Below are positions 18,217 through 28,569 of a DNA stretch of 64,000 nucleotides, piece after piece. Origin of the DNA: Lysobacteraceae bacterium (GTDB lineage: Bacteria > Pseudomonadota > Gammaproteobacteria > Xanthomonadales > Xanthomonadaceae). The notes beneath the pieces were generated by a model, which was not told where the DNA came from, ran no database searches, and saw nothing but the letters and a program-made list of their open reading frames with translations. The position numbers and the translations under genes were made by a program. Where the stretch lies: the NCBI GenBank assembly GCA_028868545.1, contig JAGWUF010000002.1, forward strand, positions 62,001-126,000, given 5' to 3'. Position 1 is the stretch's first letter. Each line of letters starts with the position of its first letter.

Positions 18217-18347
18217 CGCACCGTCCTCCACCAATCCAGTGCCGCAGTGTTGCACGCCTGCAGCACATCGGTCAGCGTGCCTGACCGCACTCCGCATGGG
18301 CCGCAGCGTGGGGGTATGCTGGCGAATGGTGCTGCCGCTGTCGCAGG

Positions 18348-20921
18348 TTATCTGTCGGTTTCGACCCGACGTTGCAGATAGGCCAGCGCCGCTTCCACCT
18401 GGTCGATCAGGATCAGGCAAAGTTCACCCGGCTGCAGTTTCGCCAATGCGCGGTCGATGGCGTTGAATTCGCCATGGACTTCTTCGATCACGGTGGTGCG
18501 CGATGCACCCTGCAAGCCCTCGTGCAGCAGGCGCAGCACCTCGCCATCGCTGCGACCGCGCTGGCAGGCATCCTGGTAGAGGATGACCTCGTCGAACGCC
18601 GCCCCCAGAATGCGGGTCTGCTGGCGGATGTCCTCATCGCGGCGATCGCCGGCACCGCTGATCACCACCGTGCGCCGGCGCGCCGGCATGTTCTCGACGG
18701 CGGCCACCAGCGCCTGCATGGCATCCGGGTTGTGGCCGTAATCGGCGATCAGGGTTGCACCGCGGTAGTCCATGATGTTGAAGCGGCCGGGAGCATTGTC
18801 GGCGTCGGTCTGGAAGCTGGCCAGACCTTGCCGGATCACGCCCCAATCCAGTTGCAGCGCCCAGCCGGCAGCCAGCGCGGCCATCGCGTTCTCCACCTGG
18901 AAGCCGATGCTGCCATTGCGGGTCAAGGGCACGCCGGCCAGCGGCAGCCGGGCTTCGAAACTCCCCTCGCTGGCCACCAGGTCCCCGTTCTGCAACGTGA
19001 CCACGCGACCGCCCTGGGTTCGGTGGGTGGCGATGACCGGGTGGCTGGCATCGGCAGCGAAGAAAATCACCTTGCCCGGGCACTGCGCCGCCATCGCCGC
19101 CACCGCCGGGTCGGCGGCGTTGAGGACGGCATGGCCGGTTCTGGCGACATTGCGCACGATCACGCGCTTGAGCACCATCAAGTCTTCGAGGGTGGTGATG
19201 AAGTTCAAGCCCAGGTGGTCACCGGTACCGATATTGGTGACCACCGCGACGTCGGCATGATCGAACGCCAGCCCTTCGCGCAGCAGCCCGCCGCGGGCGG
19301 TTTCGAACACCGCTGCGTCCACCCGCGGGTTCATCAACACGTTGCGGGCACTGCGCGGGCCGGAACAATCCCCGGAATCCACTTGCTGCGAATTGACATA
19401 CACGCCATCGGTATTGGTCATGCCGACGGTCAGGCCGCGGGTGCGCAACAGATGCGCGATCAGGCGAACCGTGGTGGTCTTGCCATTGGTGCCGGTGACC
19501 GCAACCACCGGAATGCGGCCGTTCTCGCCGGCCGCAAACATGTGGTCGACGACCGCCTTGCCGACATCGCGGCCCCTGCCGAACGACGGTGACAGATGCA
19601 TGCGCAAGCCCGGCGCGGCATTGACCTCGACGATGCCGCCACCCTGCTCTTCCAGCGGTCGCAGCACGCTGTCGCAGACCACATCCACCCCGCAGATATC
19701 CAGCCCGATCATCTGCGAGGCTTCCACCGCGCGGGCCGCCACTTCCGGGTGCACATCGCCGGTGACATCGGTGGCAGTGCCGCCGGTGGACAGGTTGGCA
19801 TTGTTGCGCAACACCACGCGGCGCCCCTTTTCCGGAACGGCGTCGGCATCCAGGCCCTGCTTTTGCAGGGTTTGCAGGGCGATTTCGTCGAAGCGGATCC
19901 GGGTCAGGGACGTGGCGTGGCCCACGCCGCGGCGGGGGTCGGCATTGACCTGCTCCACCAGCTGGCGCACGGTCAGCACGCCATCGCCGATGACGTTGGG
20001 CGGTTCGCGGCGTGCCGCTGCCACCAGTTTGTTGCCCACCACCAGCAATCGGTAATCCCCGCCCGGCAGATAGCGTTCCACCAGGATGTCATCGCGGAAC
20101 CCCTGCGCCACCTCGAAGGCACGCTTGATCTCGGCTTCGCCCTGCAGGTTGACGGTGACCCCCTTGCCCTGATTGCCGTCCAGCGGCTTCACCACCACCG
20201 GCAAGCCGATCTGCTGCGCTGCCACCCAGGCATCGTCGGCATCCTGCACCGGGCGTCCTTCCGGCACCGGCACGCCGGCGGCGCGCAGCAGTTTCTTGGT
20301 CAGCGCCTTGTCCTGCGCAATCGCTTCGGCAATGGCGCTGGTGCGATCCAGTTCCGCGGCCTGGATGCGGCGCTGCTTGCTGCCCCAGCCCAGCTGCACC
20401 AGACTGCCGGAGGTCAAACGGCGGCAGGGAATCCCGCGATTGACCGCCGCCTCCACGATGGCATCGGTACTTGGCCCCAGACGCACTTCTTCGTCCAGAT
20501 CACGCAGACGGGCCAGGGCATCGGGCAGATCGAACGCGGTGTCGGCGCGCGCGGCCTGACAGAGTGTTTCCGCCAGCTGCAACGCCAGCCGACCAACCGG
20601 CTCCTCGCTGTATTCGACGACGATCTGGTAAATGCCGGGCTGCACGGTCTTGGCCGTACGGCTGAAGGTGACCGGGCAACCGGCCTGGGCCTGCAGGCAC
20701 AGCGCCGCCACTTCCAGCGCATGCGCCAGGGTCAGGGTGTCGGACTGGCGGGTGGCACGCAGGAACCCCAATTCGGGAAACCGCTCACGCAGGCGATCTT
20801 CGAAGCCGGGCATGCTGGACAACGGTCGCTCGCCTTCGGACAGGGTCACGATGGCCTCGATCGCGGTGCGGCGCGTCCACAGGTTGGGCCCGCGCAGGGC
20901 TCGGATCCGTGAAATTTCCAT
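18348..20921 (-). CDS. cphA: Cyanophycin synthetase (full-length, catalytically complete)
   Basis: CphA makes cyanophycin, a poly-aspartate backbone with arginine side chains used as a nitrogen and carbon reserve. The 857-residue protein has the N-terminal domain opening RALRGPNLW, an ATP-grasp domain (about 220-470) with VVKPLDGNQGKGV, and a Mur-ligase-like C-terminal half with an intact P-loop GTNGKTTT near residue 485, HADVAVVTNIGTGDHLG and DYGHNPDAM. Both half-reactions should therefore work. The ATG shares its A with the TGA stop of the upstream cphA' gene, so translation is coupled. An in-frame GTG one codon earlier is possible. No cyanophycinase gene is present in the window. Confidence 0.94.
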   Translation of the reverse strand: MEISRIRALRGPNLWTRRTAIEAIVTLSEGERPLSSMPGFEDRLRERFPELGFLRATRQSDTLTLAHALEVAALCLQAQAGCPVTFSRTAKTVQPGIYQIVVEYSEEPVGRLALQLAETLCQAARADTAFDLPDALARLRDLDEEVRLGPSTDAIVEAAVNRGIPCRRLTSGSLVQLGWGSKQRRIQAAELDRTSAIAEAIAQDKALTKKLLRAAGVPVPEGRPVQDADDAWVAAQQIGLPVVVKPLDGNQGKGVTVNLQGEAEIKRAFEVAQGFRDDILVERYLPGGDYRLLVVGNKLVAAARREPPNVIGDGVLTVRQLVEQVNADPRRGVGHATSLTRIRFDEIALQTLQKQGLDADAVPEKGRRVVLRNNANLSTGGTATDVTGDVHPEVAARAVEASQMIGLDICGVDVVCDSVLRPLEEQGGGIVEVNAAPGLRMHLSPSFGRGRDVGKAVVDHMFAAGENGRIPVVAVTGTNGKTTTVRLIAHLLRTRGLTVGMTNTDGVYVNSQQVDSGDCSGPRSARNVLMNPRVDAAVFETARGGLLREGLAFDHADVAVVTNIGTGDHLGLNFITTLEDLMVLKRVIVRNVARTGHAVLNAADPAVAAMAAQCPGKVIFFAADASHPVIATHRTQGGRVVTLQNGDLVASEGSFEARLPLAGVPLTRNGSIGFQVENAMAALAAGWALQLDWGVIRQGLASFQTDADNAPGRFNIMDYRGATLIADYGHNPDAMQALVAAVENMPARRRTVVISGAGDRRDEDIRQQTRILGAAFDEVILYQDACQRGRSDGEVLRLLHEGLQGASRTTVIEEVHGEFNAIDRALAKLQPGELCLILIDQVEAALAYLQRRVETDR

Positions 20922-23122
20922 CACGCACTCTTCTGGTCGAGGGAACGGGCGGCGGCAGCCAGCTCCTGTTCAAATTGTTCGATTCCGGCAGGGATCAGGT
21001 CCACCGGCACATCCATTGCCCAGCAGGCCGCAACCGCCGCGAGCACGGCTTCCCGCTGTTCCGCGGAGGCCGAGGCGCCGGTCAGATCGAACCGGCTCAG
21101 ACGGGCCAGCGGCTCTTCATTGCTGCCGGTGGCAAGGATGATGGCGCCGTTGCGCACGAACACCGCCCGTCCACCCTGTTCCAGATGCGCATCCAGCGGT
21201 GCGGCATCGACATCGGCGGCGTAGAAGATCACTTCGCCATCGCACAGGCCGGCCATGTCCACCAGCGCGGGCTCGGCTGCATTGAGCACGGCCGCCCCGC
21301 CCTGCAGCACCACGTCGACCTGGGTGCGCAGTACCGCATGCAACCGCTCGGGTGTGTCGATGTAGAACCCCTGCAAGCCTGCATCCGCCTGCGCATCGGT
21401 GACCACGGCCACCTGGCAGCGGTCATACGGCAGGCCTTCGGCAAGAATCGAGCGGGCGCTGGTTTCGATCACGGCCGCGTCGATGGCGCGATTGATCAGC
21501 AACCGTTCCCCGCCATCGAAGTGGTTGCTCGGCCGCGTGTCCAGCACCCGCTGATCCAGCTGCAAGCCGGCGCTGCAGGCCAGGCCGACATGGCGGCCCG
21601 ACAGGTGCAGCAGGCGAGCGACGAGGCCCGACAACAGCGCGGTTTCACGCTGCCCCAGCACCCCCACGACCGGGATCCGCCCGCTCTCGCCCGCCGGGAA
21701 CAGATGATCGACGATGGCCTGCCCCGCCGGCCGCGGCTTGCCGATGGCAGGCTTCAGGTGCATCAACAGACTGGGGCCGGCATTGACTTCGACGATGGCA
21801 CCCCGGGTTTCCTGCAGGGGTTTGCCGATGTCTTCGGTCACCAGATCGATCCCGGCGATATCCAGGCCCACCACGCGCGCAGCCAGTACACCTGCCTCCA
21901 CGACCTCCGGATGCACTTCGTCGGTGACATCGAAGGCCATGTTGCCGTGGCGCAGGATCAACACCTTGTGCCCGTCGGCGGGAACCGAATCCGGACCGAA
22001 CCCCTGTCGCTGCAGTTCGTGCAGGGCAATCGGTTCGCGTTCCAGCAACAAGGTTTCCAGCGGGAAGCTTTCTTCCTCGCCACGGCGGGGGTCGGAGTTG
22101 ATCTGCAGGTCGATCAGCTCCCGGATGCTGGAATGGCCGTCGCCGACGACTTCGGCGGTGAAGCCCTTGTTGGCGGCGACCAGTTTTCCGGCCACCACCA
22201 GCAGGCGGTGCTCGACACCCTGGATGAAGCGTTCGACCATCACCTCGCTGCCTTCTTCCAGCGCACCGGCATATGCGGTCTCGACCTGCGCGCGGGTGGT
22301 CAGGTCGGCGAACACGCCACGCCCGTGATTGGCATCGGTGGGTTTCACCACCACCGGCAGACCGATGTCCTCGGCGGCCACCCAGGCATCTTCCGCATTC
22401 TCCACCACGCGCCCTTCCGGCACCGGCACGCCGCAGCTGGCCAGCAGCGATTTGGTCAGATCCTTGTCGCGGGAAATGCTTTCGGCAATCGCGCTGGTGT
22501 GTTCGGTTTCGGCGGTCCAGATCCGGCGTTGCCGGTTGCCGTAGCCCAATTGCACCAGATTGCCGTCGGTCAAGGCCAGATGCGGAATCCCGCGGTCGCT
22601 GGCGGCATCGACAATCGCGGCCGTGCTTGGCCCCAGCAGGCGGCGATCGGCCAGTTCGCGCACCGGCTGCAGGCGTTCGGCCAGCGCGAACGGAAGATCG
22701 TTGATTGCCGCCATCAGCAGGTCGCGCGCCAAGGCCAGACAGGCGCGGCCCACGGTTTCCTCGCGCACCCGGATGGCGACCTTGTAGATGCCGCGCGGCC
22801 CCGCCTCGCGCGCCTTGCCGAAGCCGGTCTGCATTCCCACCTGGTTCTGCAGCTCGATGGTGACATGTTCCAGGATGTGCGCCGGCCAGGTGCCTTCCTG
22901 CAGCCGCTGCACGAAGCCACCTACTGTTCCAGGACTGCAGCGGTGCTCCTGCAGGCCGGGCAACCAGGCCAGCAGACGCTCGGTGAAGCCCGGAATCAGG
23001 TTGGAGGGGTAGTCCTCCAGGCCGCCGATGTCCACCCAGGCTTCCAGTACCGGGCGATAGGTCCACAGATTCGGCCCACGCAGATAGGTGACCCGCAAGA
23101 AAGTGATGTCGTTGTGCGTCAT
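20921..23122 (-). CDS. CphA-like protein CphA' with degenerate Mur-ligase half
   Basis: A 733-residue paralogue of the next gene. The N-terminal (TYLRGPNLW) and ATP-grasp (VVKPTDANHGRGV) parts are intact, but where CphA has the P-loop GTNGKTTT this protein has GVLGQRET, and the C-terminal domain is about 120 residues shorter. It should therefore be unable to bind ATP in the ligase half. Tandem cphA'-cphA pairs are known in proteobacteria, and the role of the degenerate copy (regulatory subunit, primer or aspartate-adding partner) is unsettled. The start at ATG 23122 (MTHNDITF) is preferred to an in-frame TTG at 23140. It is the first gene of the pair and divergent from an ABC exporter gene. 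Confidence 0.88.
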   Translation of the reverse strand: MTHNDITFLRVTYLRGPNLWTYRPVLEAWVDIGGLEDYPSNLIPGFTERLLAWLPGLQEHRCSPGTVGGFVQRLQEGTWPAHILEHVTIELQNQVGMQTGFGKAREAGPRGIYKVAIRVREETVGRACLALARDLLMAAINDLPFALAERLQPVRELADRRLLGPSTAAIVDAASDRGIPHLALTDGNLVQLGYGNRQRRIWTAETEHTSAIAESISRDKDLTKSLLASCGVPVPEGRVVENAEDAWVAAEDIGLPVVVKPTDANHGRGVFADLTTRAQVETAYAGALEEGSEVMVERFIQGVEHRLLVVAGKLVAANKGFTAEVVGDGHSSIRELIDLQINSDPRRGEEESFPLETLLLEREPIALHELQRQGFGPDSVPADGHKVLILRHGNMAFDVTDEVHPEVVEAGVLAARVVGLDIAGIDLVTEDIGKPLQETRGAIVEVNAGPSLLMHLKPAIGKPRPAGQAIVDHLFPAGESGRIPVVGVLGQRETALLSGLVARLLHLSGRHVGLACSAGLQLDQRVLDTRPSNHFDGGERLLINRAIDAAVIETSARSILAEGLPYDRCQVAVVTDAQADAGLQGFYIDTPERLHAVLRTQVDVVLQGGAAVLNAAEPALVDMAGLCDGEVIFYAADVDAAPLDAHLEQGGRAVFVRNGAIILATGSNEEPLARLSRFDLTGASASAEQREAVLAAVAACWAMDVPVDLIPAGIEQFEQELAAAARSLDQKSA

Positions 23123-23344
23123 GAGTGGTGTGTCGGGCAATTCATGCTGTGCGCAGCAGCGGCTGGTTGCGCTTGATCGAACGGTTGCACGGGTTGCCTG
23201 CGCATCCTGTCACACCCGCACCAGCGATTGCAGCAGCGCTGTTGCCCACTCTCCGTCGTTATACTTCCGGGCCTCAAGCCCCGCATTCAGCCTAGCGCAG
23301 GCCGATGGGCGCGTCATGTTACGGAATATTTAAAGTACTCATCC

Positions 23345-25669
23345 ATGCCGCACGCTCCCAGCCCCGACAGCCCGCATCCTCACGCAAGCCTGCCCGAGGC
23401 CTGCCACGGGTTGGCCGAGTCCTGGCGCGCGCCGCTCCAGATGCAATTGCAACCCGGTGAAACCGCGTTGGCTGCGTTTTCGATCGACCTGGATGACGAC
23501 CTGCATTTTGGCAACGGCGTGCTGGTGTTGACGGACCGCCGCCTGCTGGCACAGCCGCCGCAGGCCACGCATTGGCAGAGCTGGCCGTTGTCACCGACAC
23601 TGAGCCTGCGCCATGGCGATCATGCCGGCGTGGGGCTGGTCGAACTGGTGGATGCGCATGCCCGTCTGTTCCGTTGCCGTTTCACCCTGAACCAGAACGT
23701 GGCCGCCCTGCGGCTGGTGAGCCTGTTCGATCGCCAGGTCGCCAGCGGGCAGCCCGGGCAAACGCAACCGGACGACGACGACGGCAGCCTGTGCCCGATC
23801 TGCAAGGCACCGCTGCCGGCCGACGAGGACGAATGCCCCACCTGCGCGCGTGAGCTGCACACGCCGCCCTCCACCTGGACCCTGCTCCGGCTCTGGCGGT
23901 TTGCGCGGCCCTACAAAAGCCAGCTGCTGGCCGGTTTCTTGCTGACCCTGGCATCCACCGGCGCCACCCTGGTGCCGCCGTACCTGACCATGCCCTTGAT
24001 GGACAAGGTACTGATCCCGTTCCAGAACGGTCGCGACATCGACCACCAACTGGTGCTGTTGCTGCTGGCCGGCATTCTCGGATCGGCGCTGGTTGCCTGG
24101 TTCCTGGGCTGGGCCCGCACCTACATCCTGGCACTGGTGTCCGAACGCATCGGCTGCGACCTGCGCACCGTGACTTACGAGCACCTGCTGAAATTGTCGC
24201 TGGAATATTTCGGCGGCAAGCGCACCGGCGATTTGATGGCGCGGATCGGTTCGGAATCCGACCGCATCTGCCTGTACCTGTCCGTGCACCTGCTCGACTT
24301 CGCCACCGACGTGCTGATGCTGGCGATGATTGCGGGCATCCTGTTTTCGATCAACGCCAAACTGGCGCTGGTGACCTTGCTGCCGTTGCCGCTGATCGCG
24401 TGGATGATCCAGCTGGTGCGCGACCGGCTGCGCAACGGATTCGAGAAAATCGACCGGGTCTGGTCGGAATTGAGCAACGTGCTGGCCGACACCATCCCCG
24501 GCATTCGCGTGGTCAAGGCTTTCGCCCAGGAAGGCCGCGAAGCGCATCGTTTCCGCGTGGCCAACCGCCACTATCTGGCGGTCAACGACAAACTCAACAA
24601 GGTCTGGTCGCTGTTCACGCCCACCGTGACCTTGCTGACCGAGCTGGGCCTGATCGTGGTCTGGGCCTACGGCATCTGGCTGGTGTCCCGCCACCAGATC
24701 ACCGTGGGCGTGCTGACCGCCTTCCTTGCCTACATCGGCCGCTTCTACACCCGCCTGGACTCGATGAGCAGGATCGTGTCGGTCACCCAGAAAGCCGCCG
24801 CCGGCGCCAAGCGCATCTTCGATATCCTCGACCACGTCTCCAGCGTGCCAGAACCTGCCAAACCGGTGCATCTGCCCGCCGTGCAAGGCGCGATCAGCCT
24901 GCGCGACGTCGGCTTCCGCTATGGCAACCGCGGAGTGATCCGCGGCCTGAACCTGGAGATCCAGCCGGGGGAAATGATCGGCCTGGTCGGCCACAGCGGT
25001 TCCGGCAAGAGCACCCTGGTCAACCTGATCTGCCGGTTCTACGACGTCACCGAAGGCGCGATCCTGGTGGATGGCGTGGATATCCGCAGCCTCGCCGTTG
25101 CCGATTTCCGGCGCCATATCGGCCTGGTACTGCAGGAGCCCTTCCTGTTCTTCGGCACGATTGCCGAGAACATCGCCTACGGCAAACCCGATGCCAGCCG
25201 CGACGAGATCGTGGCCGCCGCCCGCGCCGCGCATGCGCACGAATTCATCCTGCGCCTGCCGCATGGCTATGACTCGCTGGTGGGCGAACGCGGCCAGGGG
25301 CTGTCGGGCGGCGAGCGGCAACGCATCTCGATTGCGCGTGCCCTGCTGATCGACCCGCGCTTTTTGATCATGGACGAAGCCACCTCGGCGGTGGATACCG
25401 AAACCGAAAAGGAAATCCAGCGCGCACTCGACAATCTGGTCAAGGGACGCACCACGATTGCCATCGCGCATCGCCTGTCCACCCTGCGCAAGGCCGACCG
25501 GCTGGTGGTGATGGAGCGCGGCCGGATCGTCGAAGTGGGCCCGCACGAGGATCTGATGACCAGGCAAGGCGCGTATTGGCGCTTGTATCAGGCGCAACTG
25601 CGCAACGTCGACCAGGAAAGCGAGCTCGGCGAACTGCAGCTGGGGGGCACTGCGAATGAAAAACGATGA
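23345..25669 (+). CDS. Cyanophycin-associated ABC exporter-type transporter with N-terminal domain and zinc ribbon
   Basis: A 774-residue fused ABC half-transporter. Residues 1-140 form a beta-rich soluble domain (segments like VLVLTDRRLL recall a PH-like fold). Then come an acidic linker and a zinc ribbon with Cys150, Cys153, Cys164 and Cys167 (CPIC...CPTC), six membrane segments (about 190-490), and a nucleotide-binding domain with Walker A GHSGSGKST near 550, LSGGERQR and LIMDEATSAVD. This arrangement is found next to cphA genes in other bacteria; the cargo is unknown. The start at MPHAPS follows a long AT-rich leader. TATACT at 23260-23265 is a possible -10 box. The DUF1854 gene overlaps its last 14 bases. 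Confidence 0.85.
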   Translation: MPHAPSPDSPHPHASLPEACHGLAESWRAPLQMQLQPGETALAAFSIDLDDDLHFGNGVLVLTDRRLLAQPPQATHWQSWPLSPTLSLRHGDHAGVGLVELVDAHARLFRCRFTLNQNVAALRLVSLFDRQVASGQPGQTQPDDDDGSLCPICKAPLPADEDECPTCARELHTPPSTWTLLRLWRFARPYKSQLLAGFLLTLASTGATLVPPYLTMPLMDKVLIPFQNGRDIDHQLVLLLLAGILGSALVAWFLGWARTYILALVSERIGCDLRTVTYEHLLKLSLEYFGGKRTGDLMARIGSESDRICLYLSVHLLDFATDVLMLAMIAGILFSINAKLALVTLLPLPLIAWMIQLVRDRLRNGFEKIDRVWSELSNVLADTIPGIRVVKAFAQEGREAHRFRVANRHYLAVNDKLNKVWSLFTPTVTLLTELGLIVVWAYGIWLVSRHQITVGVLTAFLAYIGRFYTRLDSMSRIVSVTQKAAAGAKRIFDILDHVSSVPEPAKPVHLPAVQGAISLRDVGFRYGNRGVIRGLNLEIQPGEMIGLVGHSGSGKSTLVNLICRFYDVTEGAILVDGVDIRSLAVADFRRHIGLVLQEPFLFFGTIAENIAYGKPDASRDEIVAAARAAHAHEFILRLPHGYDSLVGERGQGLSGGERQRISIARALLIDPRFLIMDEATSAVDTETEKEIQRALDNLVKGRTTIAIAHRLSTLRKADRLVVMERGRIVEVGPHEDLMTRQGAYWRLYQAQLRNVDQESELGELQLGGTANEKR

Positions 25670-26126
25670 GTTCCAGCTGGCCCGCGATGCGTTCGGCCAC
25701 CTGCTGTTGACCCTGCCGGATGGCAGCACCCACGCCGACGTGGTGCCGGTACGCGCCTTTCCGATCGCCGCCCCCGGGGAGGGGGTCTCGCTGCTGGGGC
25801 GCGATGGCCACGAACTGATCTGGATTCCGCATTTTTCCGCACTCGATGCGGCGCGCAAAGCGCTGCTGGAAGCCGAACTCGCCCAACGCGAATTCATGCC
25901 GGTGATCGAGCAACTGCAGGCCGTGTCCACCTTCGCCACCCCCAGTCAATGGACGGTTGCCACCAATCGCGGGCAAACCACGTTCACGCTGAAGGCCGAA
26001 GACGACATCCGTCGGCTGGGAAACTCGCAGCTGCTGATCGCGGACAGCCACGGCGTGCACTATCTTGTGCAGGACATCGCTGCGCTCGACCGCAACAGTA
26101 AGAAACTGCTGGATCGCTTCCTGTAG
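25656..26126 (+). CDS. DUF1854 family protein, cyanophycin-associated
   Basis: A 156-residue soluble protein with no signal peptide and no known catalytic motif. It matches the DUF1854 family pattern: an N-terminal [18 protein letters not shown] stretch, [11 protein letters not shown], a central REFMPVI, and a C-terminal [18 protein letters not shown]. Its ATG lies inside the end of the ABC exporter gene (14-base overlap), so the two are translated together and probably act together. The strict coupling with an exporter and the divergent cphA pair suggests a role in moving, sensing or processing cyanophycin-related material. No activity is known to me for the family. Confidence 0.8.
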   Translation: MKNDEFQLARDAFGHLLLTLPDGSTHADVVPVRAFPIAAPGEGVSLLGRDGHELIWIPHFSALDAARKALLEAELAQREFMPVIEQLQAVSTFATPSQWTVATNRGQTTFTLKAEDDIRRLGNSQLLIADSHGVHYLVQDIAALDRNSKKLLDRFL

Positions 26127-26217
26127 GCACTGCGCACAAGCAGCACGCCTGTCAAGCTGTTGCGCTGCGCCGGCGGCGGCGACAATGGGCATCGTCCCGC
26201 TGCCCTGTCCCGTTCGC

Positions 26218-28560
26218 ATGACCCAGCTTTCCCCCGCCCTCGACCGCAAGATCGCTTCCACCATTGCCGAGGAAATCGGCGCGCAAACGCCGCAGGTGCA
26301 GGCGGCGGTGGGGCTGCTGGACGAAGGCGCCACCGTCCCCTTCATCGCCCGCTACCGCAAGGAAGTGACCGGCGGGCTGGACGATACCCAGCTGCGCAAT
26401 CTGGAAACCCGGCTGACCTATCTGCGCGAGATGGAAGACCGCCGCGCGGCGATCCTGTCCAGTATTTCCGAACAGGGCAAGTTGACCGACGCGCTGCGCG
26501 CCGACATCGACGCCGCCGACAGCAAGTCGCGCCTCGAAGACCTGTACCTGCCGTACAAGCAGAAACGCCGCACCCGCGCGCAGATCGCCCGCGAGGCCGG
26601 GCTGGAGCCGCTGGCCGATGGCCTGCTGGCCGACCTGGATCTGGTGCCGGAGGAATTCGCCGCCTGCTTCGTCGATGCCGACAAGGGCGTCGCCGATGCC
26701 AAGGCCGCGCTGGAAGGCGCGCGTGCGATCCTGATCGAACGCTGGGGCGAGGATGCCGCGCTGCTGGGCGAGCTGCGCGGCTGGCTGGAGCGCGAAGGCC
26801 TGATCCGTGCCAAAGTGGTGGAAGGCAAGGAGGCTGCGGGCGAAAAATTCCGCGACTATTTCGACCACGCAGAATCCTTGGCGAAGATCCCCTCGCACCG
26901 AATGCTGGCGCTGCTGCGCGGCCGCCGCGAGGAATTCCTGCAGCTGGATCTCGATCCCGGCAGCGATGCCGAAGCCGGCCACCAGTACTGCGAGGGCCGC
27001 ATCGCCCTGCACGCCGGCATCGACGCGCGCGGCCGCGCGGCGGACGCCTGGCTGCGCAACGCGGTACGGCTGGCGTGGCGCGCCAAGATCCACATGCACC
27101 TGCTGCTGGACCTGTTCAACCAGGCGCGCGAGAAGGCCGAGGGCGAGGCGATTGCAGTCTTCGGCGACAACCTCAAGGATCTGCTGCTGGCCGCGCCCGC
27201 CGGCCCGAAGGCGGTGCTGGGCCTCGACCCCGGCCTGCGCACCGGCGTCAAAGTGGCGGTGGTGGATGCCACCGGCAAGCTGGTCGCCACCGACACCATC
27301 TATCCGCATGAGCCCAAGCGCCAGTGGGATCAGTCGCTGATCGCCCTGCGCAAGCTCTGCCTCGCCCACGGCGTGCAGCTGATCGCGATCGGCAACGGCA
27401 CCGCCAGCCGCGAAACCGACAAGCTGGCCGGCGACCTGCTGAAACTGGTGCCGGAGCTGAAGGCGCAGAAAATCGTGGTGAGCGAAGCCGGCGCATCGGT
27501 GTACTCGGCCTCGGAACTGGCGGCGAAGGAGTTCCCGAACCTCGACGTCTCGCTGCGCGGCGCAGTCTCCATCGCCCGTCGCCTGCAGGACCCGCTGGCC
27601 GAGCTGGTCAAGATCGAGCCGAAAGCCATTGGCGTCGGCCAGTACCAGCACGACGTCGACCAGTACCGCCTCGCGCGCGCACTGGACGCCAAGGTGGAGG
27701 ACTGCGTGAACGCCGTCGGCGTGGACGTGAACACCGCCTCCGGCGCGCTGCTGGCGCGGGTGTCCGGGCTGTCCGCCACGGTGGCCGAAAACATCGTGTC
27801 GCACCGCGATGCCAACGGCGCGTTCAAGTCGCGCAAGGCGCTGCTGAAGGTGGCGCGCCTCGGCGAGAAGACCTTCGAGCAGTGCGCCGGCTTCCTGCGC
27901 ATCATGGACGGCGAACAGCCGCTGGACGCCTCCTCCGTGCACCCGGAAGCCTATCCGGTGGTCGAACGCATCCTTGCCGCCGGCGGCAAGCAGGTGAAGC
28001 AGATCATCGGCGATGCCGCGTTCCTGCGCACGCTCAAGGCCACGCAGTTCACCGACGAACGCTTCGGCGAGCCCACCGTGCGCGACATCCTGAAAGAGCT
28101 GGAAAAGCCCGGTCGTGACCCGCGCCCGGAGTTCAAGGCCGCCACCTTCGCCGATGGCGTGGAAGACATCCGCGACCTCAAGCCCGGCATGGTGCTGGAA
28201 GGCGTGGTCAGCAACGTCGCTGCGTTCGGCGCGTTCGTCGACATCGGCGTGCATCAGGACGGGCTGGTGCACATCTCCGCGCTGTCCGACCGCTACGTGA
28301 AGGACCCGCGCGAAGTGGTGAAGGCCGGCGACATCGTGAAAGTGAAAGTGCTGGAAGTGGACGTGGCGCGCAAGCGCATCGCGCTCACCCGGCGCATGGA
28401 CGATCCCATCGGCGAGACGCGCAGCGACGCACGCGGCAGCGACCGCGGCCCGCGCCGCGATGAACGCGCAGGCCGCCCGGCTGCGCGCCCTGCCGCGCAG
28501 CAGCAGGCGCCGTTCAACAGCGCGATGGCGGATGCGCTGAAAGGACTGCAGCGCGGCTGA
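26218..28560 (+). CDS. tex: Tex-type RNA-binding transcription accessory protein
   Basis: Tex binds nucleic acids and influences transcription and ribosome-linked processes. The 780-residue protein has the helical N-terminal region (SALDRKIA... through [19 protein letters not shown]), a YqgF-like RNase fold around [17 protein letters not shown] (about 340), helix-hairpin-helix units with [18 protein letters not shown] (about 500), and an S1 RNA-binding domain (about 645-725, [21 protein letters not shown]). It ends in an Arg/Pro/Gln-rich low-complexity tail. GACAAT at 26181-26186 could be the -10 box, giving a leader of about 25 bases. An in-frame ATG at 26185 would lie in that box and is less likely. 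Confidence 0.94.
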   Translation: MTQLSPALDRKIASTIAEEIGAQTPQVQAAVGLLDEGATVPFIARYRKEVTGGLDDTQLRNLETRLTYLREMEDRRAAILSSISEQGKLTDALRADIDAADSKSRLEDLYLPYKQKRRTRAQIAREAGLEPLADGLLADLDLVPEEFAACFVDADKGVADAKAALEGARAILIERWGEDAALLGELRGWLEREGLIRAKVVEGKEAAGEKFRDYFDHAESLAKIPSHRMLALLRGRREEFLQLDLDPGSDAEAGHQYCEGRIALHAGIDARGRAADAWLRNAVRLAWRAKIHMHLLLDLFNQAREKAEGEAIAVFGDNLKDLLLAAPAGPKAVLGLDPGLRTGVKVAVVDATGKLVATDTIYPHEPKRQWDQSLIALRKLCLAHGVQLIAIGNGTASRETDKLAGDLLKLVPELKAQKIVVSEAGASVYSASELAAKEFPNLDVSLRGAVSIARRLQDPLAELVKIEPKAIGVGQYQHDVDQYRLARALDAKVEDCVNAVGVDVNTASGALLARVSGLSATVAENIVSHRDANGAFKSRKALLKVARLGEKTFEQCAGFLRIMDGEQPLDASSVHPEAYPVVERILAAGGKQVKQIIGDAAFLRTLKATQFTDERFGEPTVRDILKELEKPGRDPRPEFKAATFADGVEDIRDLKPGMVLEGVVSNVAAFGAFVDIGVHQDGLVHISALSDRYVKDPREVVKAGDIVKVKVLEVDVARKRIALTRRMDDPIGETRSDARGSDRGPRRDERAGRPAARPAAQQQAPFNSAMADALKGLQRG

Positions 28561-28569
28561 GGCCGCAGC

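Noticed and set aside
18270-18286. Inverted repeat GGTCAG-N5-CTGACC between cphA and the ester hydrolase gene as a terminator or operator
   Set aside because: The stem is only 6 bp, there is no T-run on either strand, and no regulator nearby suggests a role. It may be chance.
20909-23176. Long plus-strand frame opposite cphA'
   Set aside because: Antisense shadow with low-complexity, His/Gln/Arg-rich translation. The minus strand encodes a recognisable CphA-type protein over the same bases.
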